Assembly: GCA_949297785.1 (NCBI GenBank)
Contig: CASFTW010000005.1
Coordinates: 53,333-117,332, forward strand
Reading direction: 5' to 3'
Length of the DNA stretch: 64,000 nt
Source of the DNA: an uncultured Spirochaetales bacterium
Lineage (GTDB): Bacteria > Spirochaetota > Spirochaetia > Sphaerochaetales > Sphaerochaetaceae
Shown here: positions 17,697 to 26,127 of the stretch, piece after piece
Layout of the letters: the number at the start of each line of letters is the position of its first letter
Numbering within the stretch: the first letter of the stretch is position 1
Notes under the pieces: generated by a model
Databases searched by the model: none
What the model was told of the DNA's origin: nothing
What the model saw: the letters and a program-made list of their open reading frames with translations, nothing else
Position numbers and translations under genes: made by a program

Positions 17697-18674
17697 ATGA
17701 AAAAAATCATGACTCTCGTACTTGTGATGTTCACTGTCCTGTTCACAATCTCTGCACAGGGAGCAGATGAGGCAACATCTGCAGATGACAGTCTGAAGAT
17801 CGGAATTTCAAAGCTGATGGCACACCCCGCACTGGATTCAATCGAGAATGCCATTATTGAATATATTACTCAAGCGGGCATCAATGCCGAGTTTGAAACA
17901 CAGAATGCAAACGGGGAGATCAGCACTGCAGCTTCGATAGCACAGCTTTTCAAGGATGAAGGAAAAGATATTGTCGTCGGTATCGCAACACCTACAGCAC
18001 AGGCTCTTGCCAATGTGTTTGACGATATTCCGGTTGTATATGCGACAGTGACCGATCCTGAAGAAGCCGGCCTCACAGGCCTGTCAAACGTATGCGGCAC
18101 ATCTGACATGGTACCTGTCTCAGTGCATCTTGATCTCATTGAAGAGATCACAGGTACGAAAACTGTCGGCATGGTGTACACATCCGCTGAAGCCAACGGC
18201 ATAACCCTCATGGAAGCAATGAAGAGTGCCTGTTCGGATGCAGGGGTCGAGCTTGTAACGGCATCAGTATCAAATTCAGCTGAAGTGAGACAGGCGGCAG
18301 AATCCATCATCAACAGAGTGGACGCGATGTACGTGGCAACAGACAACACTGTCATTTCAGCAATAGCATCGCTTTCCGATGTATGCGCCGCTCATTCCAT
18401 ACCGCTGTTCTCAGCCGATGTGACATCCGCATCCGGCACACAGGTCCTCATTGCCGGAGGTTTTGACTACTACCAGTCAGGCCTTCTCACGGGACAGGTA
18501 ATTGAGAGGATACTGAACGGAGAGAGTCCTGAGGAAATCGGAGTTGTGTACCTTGAGAACCTGGAACTGTATATCAACCTTGATGAAGCTGAAAGACTCG
18601 GCATCACAATTCCCGAATCAACAACCGCCGATGCGAAATACATAGTCCATAACGGACAGGAACTTACTTTATGA
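17697..18674 (+). CDS. ABC transporter substrate-binding protein (PF04392/TrpX-like), orphan
   Basis: 325 aa with a Sec signal peptide (charged MKK, hydrophobic core, cleavage near SAQGA) and no lipobox Cys. The mature part is a two-lobed periplasmic binding fold: KIGISKLMAHPALD, VGIATPTAQALANVF, TVTDPEEAGLTG, VGMVYTSAEANG, and a late ESTTADAKYIV. This family usually binds aromatic amino acids or similar ligands and is followed by permease and ATPase genes. Here it stands alone between a promoter and a terminator, so its membrane partners must be elsewhere or missing. Confidence 0.9.
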   Translation: MKKIMTLVLVMFTVLFTISAQGADEATSADDSLKIGISKLMAHPALDSIENAIIEYITQAGINAEFETQNANGEISTAASIAQLFKDEGKDIVVGIATPTAQALANVFDDIPVVYATVTDPEEAGLTGLSNVCGTSDMVPVSVHLDLIEEITGTKTVGMVYTSAEANGITLMEAMKSACSDAGVELVTASVSNSAEVRQAAESIINRVDAMYVATDNTVISAIASLSDVCAAHSIPLFSADVTSASGTQVLIAGGFDYYQSGLLTGQVIERILNGESPEEIGVVYLENLELYINLDEAERLGITIPESTTADAKYIVHNGQELTL

Positions 18675-18683
18675 AAAAGGAAA

Positions 18684-18710
18684 GGGAGACTGTCAGCACG
18701 GCAGCCTCCC
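18684..18710 (+). terminator. Hairpin after the binding-protein gene
   Basis: GGGAG-a-CTG / CAG-c-CTCCC stem-loop ten bases after the stop, between convergent genes. Confidence 0.65.
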
Positions 18711-18737
18711 TGAACAAACACAAAGTGAGAATGACAA

Positions 18738-19352
18738 TTACTTTATGAATTTCACATGCTTGCAGATTTCCTCGTAGGCCTCTTCCTTTCTCTTGTTGTA
18801 TTCAACCTTTCTTTCTTCGAACATATTGCGTCCGTCCGTGTCGATTGAGACAATGAGAGGCCCGAACTCCTTCACACGGCATACCCACAGCGTCTCCGGC
18901 ATGCCGAGATCCCTCCACTGGGCATCCTCGATTTCCTCGACTTCGGTTGCGGCGAGAACCGCACATCCTGCCGGGAATACACAGTGAAGGGCCTTGAATT
19001 CCTTGCAGCCTTTCTGAGTTCCTTCCCCCATGCCGCCTTTGCCGACAACAAGCTTCACGCCGGTTTCCCTGATGAACTCATACTCGAATTTCTCCATTCT
19101 CATGCTGGTGGTGGGTCCGACAGAGACCATCTGGAACTTATCGTTATCAAGCGGCTTGATGATCGGCCCGGCATGAAGGATCGCTCCGCCCCTGATGTCA
19201 ACAGGAAGAGGCATCTTCTCCTCAATCAGACGGCGGTGTGCGACATCACGGCATGTTACGATATGACCGGTGAGATATATGATATCTCCGACGTGGATAT
19301 CTTTGAGATCTTCGTCTTTTATTGGTGTGGTTAGAATCTTTTTCTCGCTCAT
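18738..19352 (-). CDS. ttdB: Fe-S hydro-lyase beta subunit (L-tartrate dehydratase/fumarase)
   Basis: 204 aa, the TtdB/class I fumarase C-terminal domain as a separate subunit. Motifs include [39 protein letters not shown] and KGGMGEGT. It forms the swivel half of the active site. Its ATG overlaps the alpha stop (ATGA, 19352-19349). With 299- and 204-aa subunits and a following DASS transporter, the set mirrors E. coli ttdA-ttdB-ttdT. Two-subunit fumarases look nearly the same, so fumarase is the main alternative. Confidence 0.88.
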   Translation of the reverse strand: MSEKKILTTPIKDEDLKDIHVGDIIYLTGHIVTCRDVAHRRLIEEKMPLPVDIRGGAILHAGPIIKPLDNDKFQMVSVGPTTSMRMEKFEYEFIRETGVKLVVGKGGMGEGTQKGCKEFKALHCVFPAGCAVLAATEVEEIEDAQWRDLGMPETLWVCRVKEFGPLIVSIDTDGRNMFEERKVEYNKRKEEAYEEICKHVKFIK

Positions 19353-20248
19353 AATGTGACTCCTGAATGTGTGGTGATCTCATAATTGAGGTCTTTGTCG
19401 AAAATGATATGACCACGGCGATGTGACCAGCAGCCAACGTTGACGGCAACACCGATTGTGGATGGATGACGTGCCGTATTCTCAATATTGACTCCCATGA
19501 CGGACATCCTGCCGCCCATGCCCTGAGGACCGAGTCCGATTGAATTGATGCCGTCCTCAAGAAGCTTTTCCATCTCGGCCGCCCTTTCATTGCTGTTATG
19601 ACTTCCGATCGGTCTCATAAGAGCCTTCTTTGAAAGGAGCGCGGCAGTTTCCACACTTGTTGCGACGCCTACACCGACAAGCAGGGGAGGACATGCATTG
19701 AGACCATAGCTTGTCATGACATCAAGAACGAACCTGGTCACGCCTTCATAGCCCATGCCGGGCATGAGAACACCCGCCTTACCGGGAAGCGTGCAGCCGC
19801 CTCCTGCCATGTATGTGTAGATCTCGACCTTGTCTGAGTTGGGAACGATGTCCCAGAAAACTGTCGGAGTTCCCTTGCCGACGTTGCGTCCGGTGTTGTA
19901 TTCGTCAAAAGTCTCGACACTGTTGTGTCTCAGAGGCATTGAGAATGTTGATTCGACGACAGCATCCTTGAGAAGGCTTTCAAGCTCGTCAATGAGAGGG
20001 AATTTCGTACCGCACTTCACCCAGAACTGCAGAACACCCGTATCCTGACAGCATGGACGGTTCAGGTCCCATGCAAGCTGCTGGTTTTTCGCCATCGTAT
20101 CATAAATGGTGCTCGCAAGATCTCCGGTTTCGACTTTCCTGAGTTCTGAAAGTTTCTTCTCGACATCATCAGGAAGCTTCTTTGAGACATATGAGATGAA
20201 GGATGCCATGAGATGAGTCATCTTCTCTCTTTCATTTCTGTTTTCCAT
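19349..20248 (-). CDS. ttdA: Fe-S hydro-lyase alpha subunit (L-tartrate dehydratase/fumarase)
   Basis: 299 aa. The [4Fe-4S] cysteines are visible in [25 protein letters not shown] and [12 protein letters not shown]. Other conserved blocks are [19 protein letters not shown] and [20 protein letters not shown]. It should interconvert L-tartrate and oxaloacetate, or fumarate and malate, in the cytoplasm. Co-translated with the beta subunit and 22 bp downstream of the DASS transporter, which would supply the dicarboxylate. Confidence 0.9.
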   Translation of the reverse strand: MENRNEREKMTHLMASFISYVSKKLPDDVEKKLSELRKVETGDLASTIYDTMAKNQQLAWDLNRPCCQDTGVLQFWVKCGTKFPLIDELESLLKDAVVESTFSMPLRHNSVETFDEYNTGRNVGKGTPTVFWDIVPNSDKVEIYTYMAGGGCTLPGKAGVLMPGMGYEGVTRFVLDVMTSYGLNACPPLLVGVGVATSVETAALLSKKALMRPIGSHNSNERAAEMEKLLEDGINSIGLGPQGMGGRMSVMGVNIENTARHPSTIGVAVNVGCWSHRRGHIIFDKDLNYEITTHSGVTL

Positions 20249-20270
20249 ATACTGAACCTCACTTATTCAA

Positions 20271-21545
20271 TCAACCCGGGAAGAACGGGAAGAAAATCGG
20301 AAGAAGAATCATGTTGACAATGATTGCTATTGCAATAAGCGGAAGACCGGCTTTGACATAGTCCATGAAGCGGTAACCGCCGGCACCGATGACCATCGTG
20401 TTGGCAGGCATGCCGATAGGTGTTGCATACGCACAGCTTCCGCCTATTACTGTTGCCATGAGAACCGCTTTCGGATCCGCGCCGAGCTCAGTTGCAATGC
20501 TGAGTGCGATCGGTACGAGCAGTGCTGTTGTCGCCGTATTGCTCATGAAGTTTGTCAGCACGCAGGCAACCATGAAGATCACGAAGGTGAGAACAAGAGG
20601 AGACGGATTGGAACCGCAAAGTCCGATGATGGCATCAGCAACCATGGCACCGGCACCTGAAGTCTCAAGAGCCTCTGCAAGGGCAAGTGTGCCGCCGAAG
20701 AGGAAGATTGTCTGCATGTCTATGCTCTTGTATGCCTGTTTCTCTGTCATGACACCGGTAAGGACAAGGAGGATTGCGCCGATACATCCGGAAACATAAA
20801 GAGGAATTCCGATGAAATCTTCAAAGATCATGGCAAGAACCGTAAGGACGAGAATTATGAGGCTGGCCCACTGTTTCCATTCGGGCACTTCCTTATCCTG
20901 CGGTTTTTCATCGAAGATTGTATCGGTGGGAACACACTTTGAAGCATCAGGAAGCAGCTTGTAGCCGAAAAGAGCGAAATACACGATTCCGCAGATAAGA
21001 AGCGGAAGTCCTGTACAGGCATATTCAAAGAAGCCGAACTTGAGACCAATGCTCTGCAGGGCGCTCTGTGCGATCATGTTGCCCGGAGCTCCGATGAGAG
21101 AGAGGTTCCCGCCCATTGCCGCGGCAAACACGAGAGGAAGCAGAAGCCTTGATCTTGAATAGCCGGATTTAGATGCGATGCCGATTACAACCGGAATCAG
21201 TACGGCTGCAGTTCCCGTATTGGAAAGGAAACCGCTCATCAGCCCGGTGACAAGCATGACGGCGACAATCGTCTGCCTCTCGCTTTTGGCAAATTTTGTA
21301 ACCAGACCGCCTACTCTGTCAGCCATGCCGGTCTCGAAGAAAGCACCTCCGACAATGAACATCGCCACGAACAGAATGACGTTCGTATCGACAAAGCCCG
21401 AGAACGCGGCAGCGGGTTCGAGAACACCTGTGAGCACAAGACCGATACATACGATCATGCTGGTAAGTGCCAGAGGAAGCTTTTCCCATACGAACATCAC
21501 TACTGCGAAAACCAGGAAAATAAGGGTAATTACAGCAGAACTCAT
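20271..21545 (-). CDS. DASS/SLC13-family dicarboxylate transporter
   Basis: 424 aa, about eleven membrane helices in two inverted halves. The two Ser-Asn-Thr substrate/Na+ motifs are present: FLSNTGTAAVLIP and FMSNTATTALLVP, plus GGNLSLIGAPGN. It imports or exchanges di- and tricarboxylates such as tartrate, succinate, fumarate or citrate. First gene of the transporter-dehydratase operon, with an AGGAGG site. Its promoter shares a 10-bp box with the GntR operon promoter. Confidence 0.92.
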   Translation of the reverse strand: MSSAVITLIFLVFAVVMFVWEKLPLALTSMIVCIGLVLTGVLEPAAAFSGFVDTNVILFVAMFIVGGAFFETGMADRVGGLVTKFAKSERQTIVAVMLVTGLMSGFLSNTGTAAVLIPVVIGIASKSGYSRSRLLLPLVFAAAMGGNLSLIGAPGNMIAQSALQSIGLKFGFFEYACTGLPLLICGIVYFALFGYKLLPDASKCVPTDTIFDEKPQDKEVPEWKQWASLIILVLTVLAMIFEDFIGIPLYVSGCIGAILLVLTGVMTEKQAYKSIDMQTIFLFGGTLALAEALETSGAGAMVADAIIGLCGSNPSPLVLTFVIFMVACVLTNFMSNTATTALLVPIALSIATELGADPKAVLMATVIGGSCAYATPIGMPANTMVIGAGGYRFMDYVKAGLPLIAIAIIVNMILLPIFFPFFPG

Positions 21546-21576
21546 TTAAACCTCCTAAGTTAAATATCTGATTTTT

Positions 21577-21623
21577 GATATTGTATCCATTTATGATCAT
21601 AAACCAATCTTCAAGTATGTCAA
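21577..21623 (-). promoter_or_regulatory. Promoter and operators of the DASS-dehydratase operon
   Basis: Minus strand TTGACA (21623-21618), 16-bp spacer, TATGAT (21601-21596). A perfect 14-bp palindrome TTTATGATCATAAA (21590-21603) covers the -10 box, and GATATTGTATC (21577-21587) lies beside it. The TGTATCCATT at 21582-21591 recurs in the promoter of the GntR operon. Confidence 0.7.
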
Positions 21624-21645
21624 GAAAAAATTCAAAAAATTTTTC

Positions 21646-22302
21646 TCAGCTGTTTTCCGACAGATGTGTCAGCATGCTTTCCATGCTTCTGTCAATGTGC
21701 CGGTACATAAGCTTGTAAGCCCCCTCCCCGTCCTTTGACTCTATCCGGTGGAAGATCTCAATATGTTCCGTGATTGATATGCGTGCATAATCCTCCACAG
21801 TGACCCTTGCTCCGAGGGAAAGTCCGTTCCAGAGGTTCGACACCATTGTCCTAAGCTTGTCATTGCCGCACAGATTCCATATTGCAAGGTGGAAAGCCTG
21901 ATTGAGATCGGCATATGAAGAATAGTCTCCGTTCTCTATGAGGTTACCCGATTTCGTGACTATGAGCTCGATTGAGGAAATGTCATCTGCGTTCAGGGCA
22001 CACAGCCGGGCAGCTTCCGCTTCCAGAACGGCGCGTACGCCGAAATGGTCCCTTACCCATTTCTCATTCATTCCGATCACTATCGCACCCTTGTTGGGAC
22101 GCAGTTTTATGAGACCCTCCTGGGAGAGCATCTGGTAAGCTTCCCTTACCGGTGTTGCGGAGATCCCGAGCATGGACGCAACCTTGTCAATGCTGAGCTC
22201 GTCCCCCTTCCTGAACTCCTGACTCATTATTGCCTTTCTCAATGCAGAGGCCACACGTTCCCTTGCAGGAAGCATTTCAATTGGTCTGAGATTACTGAGC
22301 AA
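21646..22302 (-). CDS. GntR-family (FCD-type) transcription regulator
   Basis: 218 aa. Winged helix residues about 10-75 (RVASALRKAIMSQEFRKGDELSI, then MLGISATPVREAYQMLSQEGLI) and an all-helical FCD ligand domain behind it, with an Asp/His-type metal site region (DLNQAFHLAIWNLC, then TEHIEIFHRIESKD). It starts with TTG at 22302, decided by the strong GGAGGTGG site just upstream, and overlaps the previous GntR gene by 11 bp. Likely controls the adjacent dicarboxylate operon. Confidence 0.9.
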   Translation of the reverse strand: MLSNLRPIEMLPARERVASALRKAIMSQEFRKGDELSIDKVASMLGISATPVREAYQMLSQEGLIKLRPNKGAIVIGMNEKWVRDHFGVRAVLEAEAARLCALNADDISSIELIVTKSGNLIENGDYSSYADLNQAFHLAIWNLCGNDKLRTMVSNLWNGLSLGARVTVEDYARISITEHIEIFHRIESKDGEGAYKLMYRHIDRSMESMLTHLSENS

Positions 22303-22858
22303 ATTCCACCTCCAGTACAGAAGTTATCATCTGAAGATATTCCCTTTGAAGCAGAAGTGCAGCTTCAGCCTTCTTCCCTTCATCTATCAGCAGGGAGATT
22401 TTCTTCAGCAGTGCAGTCCTGTCGGGACTTCTATGTTTTTCAAAGAAATATGAGGTATAGCCTTTCAGCGATGATGAACACACGGCTTTTATAAGAGGAT
22501 CCCCGCTTGATGACAGAAGCGCTTCATGCCAACTTCTCTCATCGGTAATGTTATTATGAGTATTCATGTAATCCATTGCGATGCAGTCGCACATGATGAG
22601 ATGACGGAAATATACAAGCGCCCTGTCATAATTCATCCCGTTCACTGCAATATGCCTGTTCGCCAGACGTGTAAGAAGACCTTCTTCGGTGAGAACAAGG
22701 AAAGCCTCCCTTACCGGCATGCGTGACAGGCAGAGGCTGTCTGCAACCTCGTTCTGCGTGATCTCCTGCCCGTCATCCAGCTGGCGTGAGAAAATAAGCT
22801 CCCTCAGCTGCTGTGCTATCGCTTCCTTTGTTGTCGCATTATTCAGTTTTTCCATCAT
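22292..22858 (-). CDS. Second GntR-family regulator, short ligand domain
   Basis: 188 aa. Winged helix at residues 10-75 (AIAQQLRELIFSRQLDDGQ, CLSRMPVREAFLVLTEEGLL), then a short helical domain of about 110 residues, smaller than normal FCD and lacking the clear metal-ligand His series. It overlaps the DUF1847 gene above (20 bp) and the next GntR gene below (11 bp). Two GntR regulators encoded back-to-back could form a heterodimer or answer two ligands. Confidence 0.85.
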   Translation of the reverse strand: MMEKLNNATTKEAIAQQLRELIFSRQLDDGQEITQNEVADSLCLSRMPVREAFLVLTEEGLLTRLANRHIAVNGMNYDRALVYFRHLIMCDCIAMDYMNTHNNITDERSWHEALLSSSGDPLIKAVCSSSLKGYTSYFFEKHRSPDRTALLKKISLLIDEGKKAEAALLLQREYLQMITSVLEVEFAQ

Positions 22859-23480
22859 TCATCCTAAGACGTGCTTTGAAATAGCCTTCACTGTTATAAA
22901 CCGCAGCCAGGGGGTTATGTCCCGTAACCCTGTCCTTCACAGCCAGCACAGTGGTCATTGTGTGAGTATACTTAAAGAACAGGCTGTCATGTCCCACGCA
23001 AAGTCCCAGTACTATGTTGAATTCAGTTCCGGCCTTCTCAAGGGCCTTTGCCTGAGCAACAGGGTTGCACATCGGCTCATATTCACAGGGATGCACCTTA
23101 TGGACAATTCCCGCTTTCTCCTTGTCGATTCCGCCTGTCTTGCAGATAACGCTTATTACATCAAATCCATTTTCCTTCAGGATTTTCGTCACTGTTCTGG
23201 CTTCATTCCTCAGTCCCCTGCAGAATGCAAGGCCTAGTCTGTGATAATTCATCCTGAAGGCGAATTCCATGATCTCCCTCAGCCTTGTCCACTGACAGTA
23301 GCCGAGAGCCTCGATCTCACTGCTCGTTATATAAAATTCTCTGTTTTCTTCATTCGAATATTCAGCAAATGAAGACTCCATAAGATCCTTATCTCTCATG
23401 GGGCATGAAGGAGGAAGCTCTCCCTTCACTTCCTTGCTGCATTCATAATGCGTGCATTGTGCACAATAATAGTCGGTCAT
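22839..23480 (-). CDS. DUF1847 Cys-rich metal-binding protein
   Basis: 213 aa from the ATG at 23480; an upstream in-frame start would lie above the promoter. The N terminus has clustered cysteines (YYCAQCTHYECSK, then SCPMRDKD), typical of DUF1847, and further Cys in VICKTGGID, HPCEYEPMCNPVAQA and LGLCVGHDS. These suggest a metal or Fe-S centre. The central part resembles a small Rossmann-like fold. Function is unknown. It heads an operon with two GntR regulators, so it may take part in sensing or in the dicarboxylate pathway. Confidence 0.85.
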   Translation of the reverse strand: MTDYYCAQCTHYECSKEVKGELPPSCPMRDKDLMESSFAEYSNEENREFYITSSEIEALGYCQWTRLREIMEFAFRMNYHRLGLAFCRGLRNEARTVTKILKENGFDVISVICKTGGIDKEKAGIVHKVHPCEYEPMCNPVAQAKALEKAGTEFNIVLGLCVGHDSLFFKYTHTMTTVLAVKDRVTGHNPLAAVYNSEGYFKARLRMNDGKTE

Positions 23481-23487
23481 AAATAAA

Positions 23488-23516
23488 ATAATGTATCCAT
23501 TGTTACCACTTGTCAA
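23488..23516 (-). promoter_or_regulatory. Promoter of the DUF1847-GntR-GntR operon, leaderless type
   Basis: Minus strand TTGACA (23516-23511), exactly 17 bp, CATTAT (23493-23488), then seven bases to the ATG at 23480, without a ribosome-binding site. The shared box TGTATCCATT lies in the spacer (23492-23501). Confidence 0.7.
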
Positions 23517-23533
23517 CAAAGAACAGACAGCAA

Positions 23534-23671
23534 TTACCGGTTAACGCCACGGATTTCTTTTCTGGTGCGGTCTATTTCATCATTGATCTCATCAAGAGTC
23601 ATGTTCCGGATGCTGTTTGCCCAGGCTTCTGCCCTGAGTCTCAAGAATGCACCAGTTCCATTGTTTTCCAA
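23534..23671 (-). other. Possible 45-codon ORF, antitoxin-like remnant
   Basis: A minus-strand frame from a TTG at 23671 to a TAA at 23536-23534 reads like real protein and ends in MTLDEINDEIDRTRKEIRGV. That kind of tail is seen at the C terminus of small RelB/DinJ-type antitoxins. There is no ATG start, no ribosome-binding site and no toxin beside it, so it is probably a remnant if it is anything. It fills the gap between the DUF1847 promoter and the monooxygenase gene. Confidence 0.25.
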
Positions 23672-23720
23672 AGTTATGTGTCTTTCACATGACTTGCTTA
23701 CAAAATTCTCTGTTCTTCCC

Positions 23721-24047
23721 CTACTTCCTTATGAATGCTCTGTCTCTGTCATTCATGTCATCGCTTAAGTAGCGTTCTGCCTTCATATGAAGGTCATACT
23801 TCTCCCTGAGGAAGGCAACCTTCCTCATCAGCTCAGATGAATGGTAGTCATCAAGAGCCTTCTGGCTCTCCCATGTATCGATGAGAAGAACGGTCTCATT
23901 ATCAGACAGACTGATGAAATATTCATACCTCAGACAGCCGGGAAGCTTCCTTATTTCATCCACTGTCCCGCTTTCACACATTTCCTTCACAAAGGCCTTT
24001 GCACTGCCGTCATGACCGGTGTAGTAGAGATTCATCGAAAAGCTCAC
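23721..24047 (-). CDS. ABM-domain monooxygenase-like protein
   Basis: 108 aa, one antibiotic-biosynthesis-monooxygenase ferredoxin-like fold: NLYYTGHDGSAKAFVKEM, PGCLRYEYFIS, VLLIDTWESQKALDDYHSS. Relatives (YgiN, ActVA-Orf6, heme-degrading IsdG) act on quinones or heme-like compounds without a bound cofactor. The GTG at 24047 is chosen because a GAGGTG site lies six bases upstream; an ATG four codons later is the alternative. It follows the flavodoxin gene by nine bases and shares its regulated promoter. Confidence 0.85.
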   Translation of the reverse strand: MSFSMNLYYTGHDGSAKAFVKEMCESGTVDEIRKLPGCLRYEYFISLSDNETVLLIDTWESQKALDDYHSSELMRKVAFLREKYDLHMKAERYLSDDMNDRDRAFIRK

Positions 24048-24056
24048 CGTATCACC

Positions 24057-24506
24057 TCAGATTATATCGCTTTCAACTTTTCCCTTGAGAAGCTTTCCGC
24101 CTCTGATGTCAAGGGAAGGATAATTCTTTTTCATATCCTTGAGGGCATAGTCAATACCGCTTCCTCCGCTCGTGGCGAAGATATAAACCGGCTTGTCTTC
24201 AAGATGGGCACTTTCAATGAATGTGTTTACAGGACGGGGAGCTACACCCCACCAGATGGGGTATCCGATATAAACCATATCGTAGGAAGACACATCGGGA
24301 ACACTTTGCGCAAGTGCCGGACGCGAGGAGGGATCCATCATCTCCAGCGAACTGCGGCTCTGCTTGTTCCTCCAGTCAAGGTCCTCCCTGCTGTACGGCA
24401 TCTCCGGCCTGATCTCATAAAGATCCGCTCCCGTGACGGCAGCCAGCTGCTCTGCTGCGCGTTTTGTCACTCCGCTTACCGAGAAATATGCAATAAGTTT
24501 TTTCAT
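24057..24506 (-). CDS. Flavodoxin
   Basis: 149 aa. The FMN phosphate loop is near the N terminus (IAYFSVSGVTKRAAEQLA), followed by DLYEIRPEMPY and YIGYPIWWGVAPRPVNTFIE, typical of the flavodoxin_4 group of small stand-alone electron carriers or NAD(P)H-quinone-reductase-like proteins. AGGAG site upstream. Operon with the ABM protein under a palindrome also found in front of DUF362; a redox or electrophile stress role is likely. Confidence 0.92.
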   Translation of the reverse strand: MKKLIAYFSVSGVTKRAAEQLAAVTGADLYEIRPEMPYSREDLDWRNKQSRSSLEMMDPSSRPALAQSVPDVSSYDMVYIGYPIWWGVAPRPVNTFIESAHLEDKPVYIFATSGGSGIDYALKDMKKNYPSLDIRGGKLLKGKVESDII

Positions 24507-24526
24507 CTTCTTTTCTCCTATTCATT

Positions 24527-24571
24527 CTGACACACTGTCAGTAATATAATTCCCTCAGCCCCGGCCGTCAA
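24527..24571 (-). promoter_or_regulatory. Promoter with 15-bp operator for flavodoxin operon
   Basis: Minus strand TTGACG (24571-24566), 17-bp spacer, TATATT (24548-24543). The palindrome CTGACACACTGTCAG (24527-24541, plus strand reading) covers the predicted start site. The identical 15-mer recurs at 49871-49885. Confidence 0.8.
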
Positions 24572-24581
24572 CATAATTGTT

Positions 24582-25925
24582 TCAGGCAGCCGCTTTCAGA
24601 TCCTTCGAGCGGAATATGAAGTAGCACGGAACCTCGAAAAGCAGCATGCATATCCAGCCGATCACACAGGCATAGCATATACCATGTATACCGTAAGATG
24701 GAACAAGAACGAAAGTGAAGACCACACGGAGGGATGCCTGTATGAATGTGCTTATGAGTGTGACCTTCATTCTTCCCACCCCGCGGAAGAAACCCTGCAC
24801 TCCGTTTGTGAGCGCCGGAAAAATATAGAAGAAGGACATTATCGAAAGATAGGTCACACCTTCCTCTATAACAAGCGGGGATTCCTCCGCATTGATGAAA
24901 AGCGACATTATGATGCCCTTCAGGGAATACACCACCGCACACAGGATGACGAAATATATGACTTCGATCAGCATGCCCCTGACAAACCCCGCATAGGCCC
25001 TCTTCCTGTCTCCCGCTCCCCTGTTCTGTGCAATGAAGGTAGTCATGGCATGACTTATGTTCTGCTCCGGTGTATAGGCGAAGTCATCAATTCTGGTGAC
25101 GGCATTGTATGCGGCGATGACCGCAGTGCCAAGAGTATTGACGCATGACTGAATCAGGAGCTTTCCTATCGGCTGCACGGACTGCTGCAGTGCGGTGACA
25201 GTACCGTATGACAGAGTGGTCCTGAGCAGGCTTCTGTCGATTTTCAGCTCATCAGTCCGCAGGCTCAGCAATGGAACCTTCCTGTAGATATATGCAAAAC
25301 AGAGCAGCGCGGATGCGGCCTGTGCCACTGTCGTAGTGACAGCCGAGCATGTGATGCCGAATCCCATGTAACCGACGAAGAACAGATCAAGAGTGCAGTT
25401 GAGCACTGATGATACCATGAGGAACTTCAGAGGCGTCTTTGAATCCCCCACGCTCTTGAGCGCCTGCGACAGGGCATTGTAAAAGTATGTGAACGGCACA
25501 CCGATGAAAATGATCCTGAGGTATACTGCGGTGGCATGATGCAAGTCCGCCGGCACATTGAGAATGTGCAGCAGAGGATTTGTGAATATTATTGCCACAG
25601 CTGTCAGGACAACGGAGAAAAGAGTGCCCGAGACCAGCAGCGTCGACAGTTCTCTTTTCAGTCTTGCCATATCTTTCGAGCCGAAGAAATTGCTCATGAG
25701 GACGCCGGCTCCTATGCAGATGCCTGAAATGCCGAGTATCAGGATATTCATCACAGGAGATGCCATGCCGGTTGCGGCAAGCGCACCGGCACCTATGAAA
25801 TGCCCTGCTATCATGGAGTCCACCACGTTGTAGGCAAGTTGAAACAAATTTCCCAGGACAAGGGGTATCGTATAGCTCACAAGAGAGCGCACGATACTGC
25901 CCTTCGTCATATCCATCACAGCCAT
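24582..25925 (-). CDS. MATE family efflux transporter
   Basis: 447 aa from the ATG at 25925. Twelve membrane helices in two bundles. N-terminal family features: IPLVLGNLFQLAYNVVDSMI, GAGALAATGMASPVMN, and a second-half counterpart YNAVTRIDDFAYTPEQNISHAM. Exports drugs or metabolites using Na+ or H+. It belongs to the NorM/DinF-like clade with the residue pattern common in gut anaerobes. Upstream in-frame starts lie above the promoter box, so 25925 fits best. Confidence 0.93.
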   Translation of the reverse strand: MAVMDMTKGSIVRSLVSYTIPLVLGNLFQLAYNVVDSMIAGHFIGAGALAATGMASPVMNILILGISGICIGAGVLMSNFFGSKDMARLKRELSTLLVSGTLFSVVLTAVAIIFTNPLLHILNVPADLHHATAVYLRIIFIGVPFTYFYNALSQALKSVGDSKTPLKFLMVSSVLNCTLDLFFVGYMGFGITCSAVTTTVAQAASALLCFAYIYRKVPLLSLRTDELKIDRSLLRTTLSYGTVTALQQSVQPIGKLLIQSCVNTLGTAVIAAYNAVTRIDDFAYTPEQNISHAMTTFIAQNRGAGDRKRAYAGFVRGMLIEVIYFVILCAVVYSLKGIIMSLFINAEESPLVIEEGVTYLSIMSFFYIFPALTNGVQGFFRGVGRMKVTLISTFIQASLRVVFTFVLVPSYGIHGICYACVIGWICMLLFEVPCYFIFRSKDLKAAA

Positions 25926-25932
25926 GCTGATG

Positions 25933-25961
25933 ATATTACTACCACTGCAGATGTTTAACAA
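25933..25961 (-). promoter_or_regulatory. Promoter of the MATE gene, leaderless type
   Basis: Minus strand TTGTTA (25961-25956), 17 bp, TAATAT (25938-25933), seven bases, ATG at 25925. Same layout as the trkA promoter. Confidence 0.7.
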
Positions 25962-26127
25962 GATTCACAAAGGAATTGAAATGCACCCTGGATGATTTTG
26001 TAACACAGCTGGCTGCGGCTTGCCCGGATTTATTCCCGCCTTATTTTTGTAATTTCCACCTGAAAGATGATAATCAAAAGACTGAAAGCCGAGCCTGAAA
26101 GTTCAGATCCCGGTATTCACTCTCATC

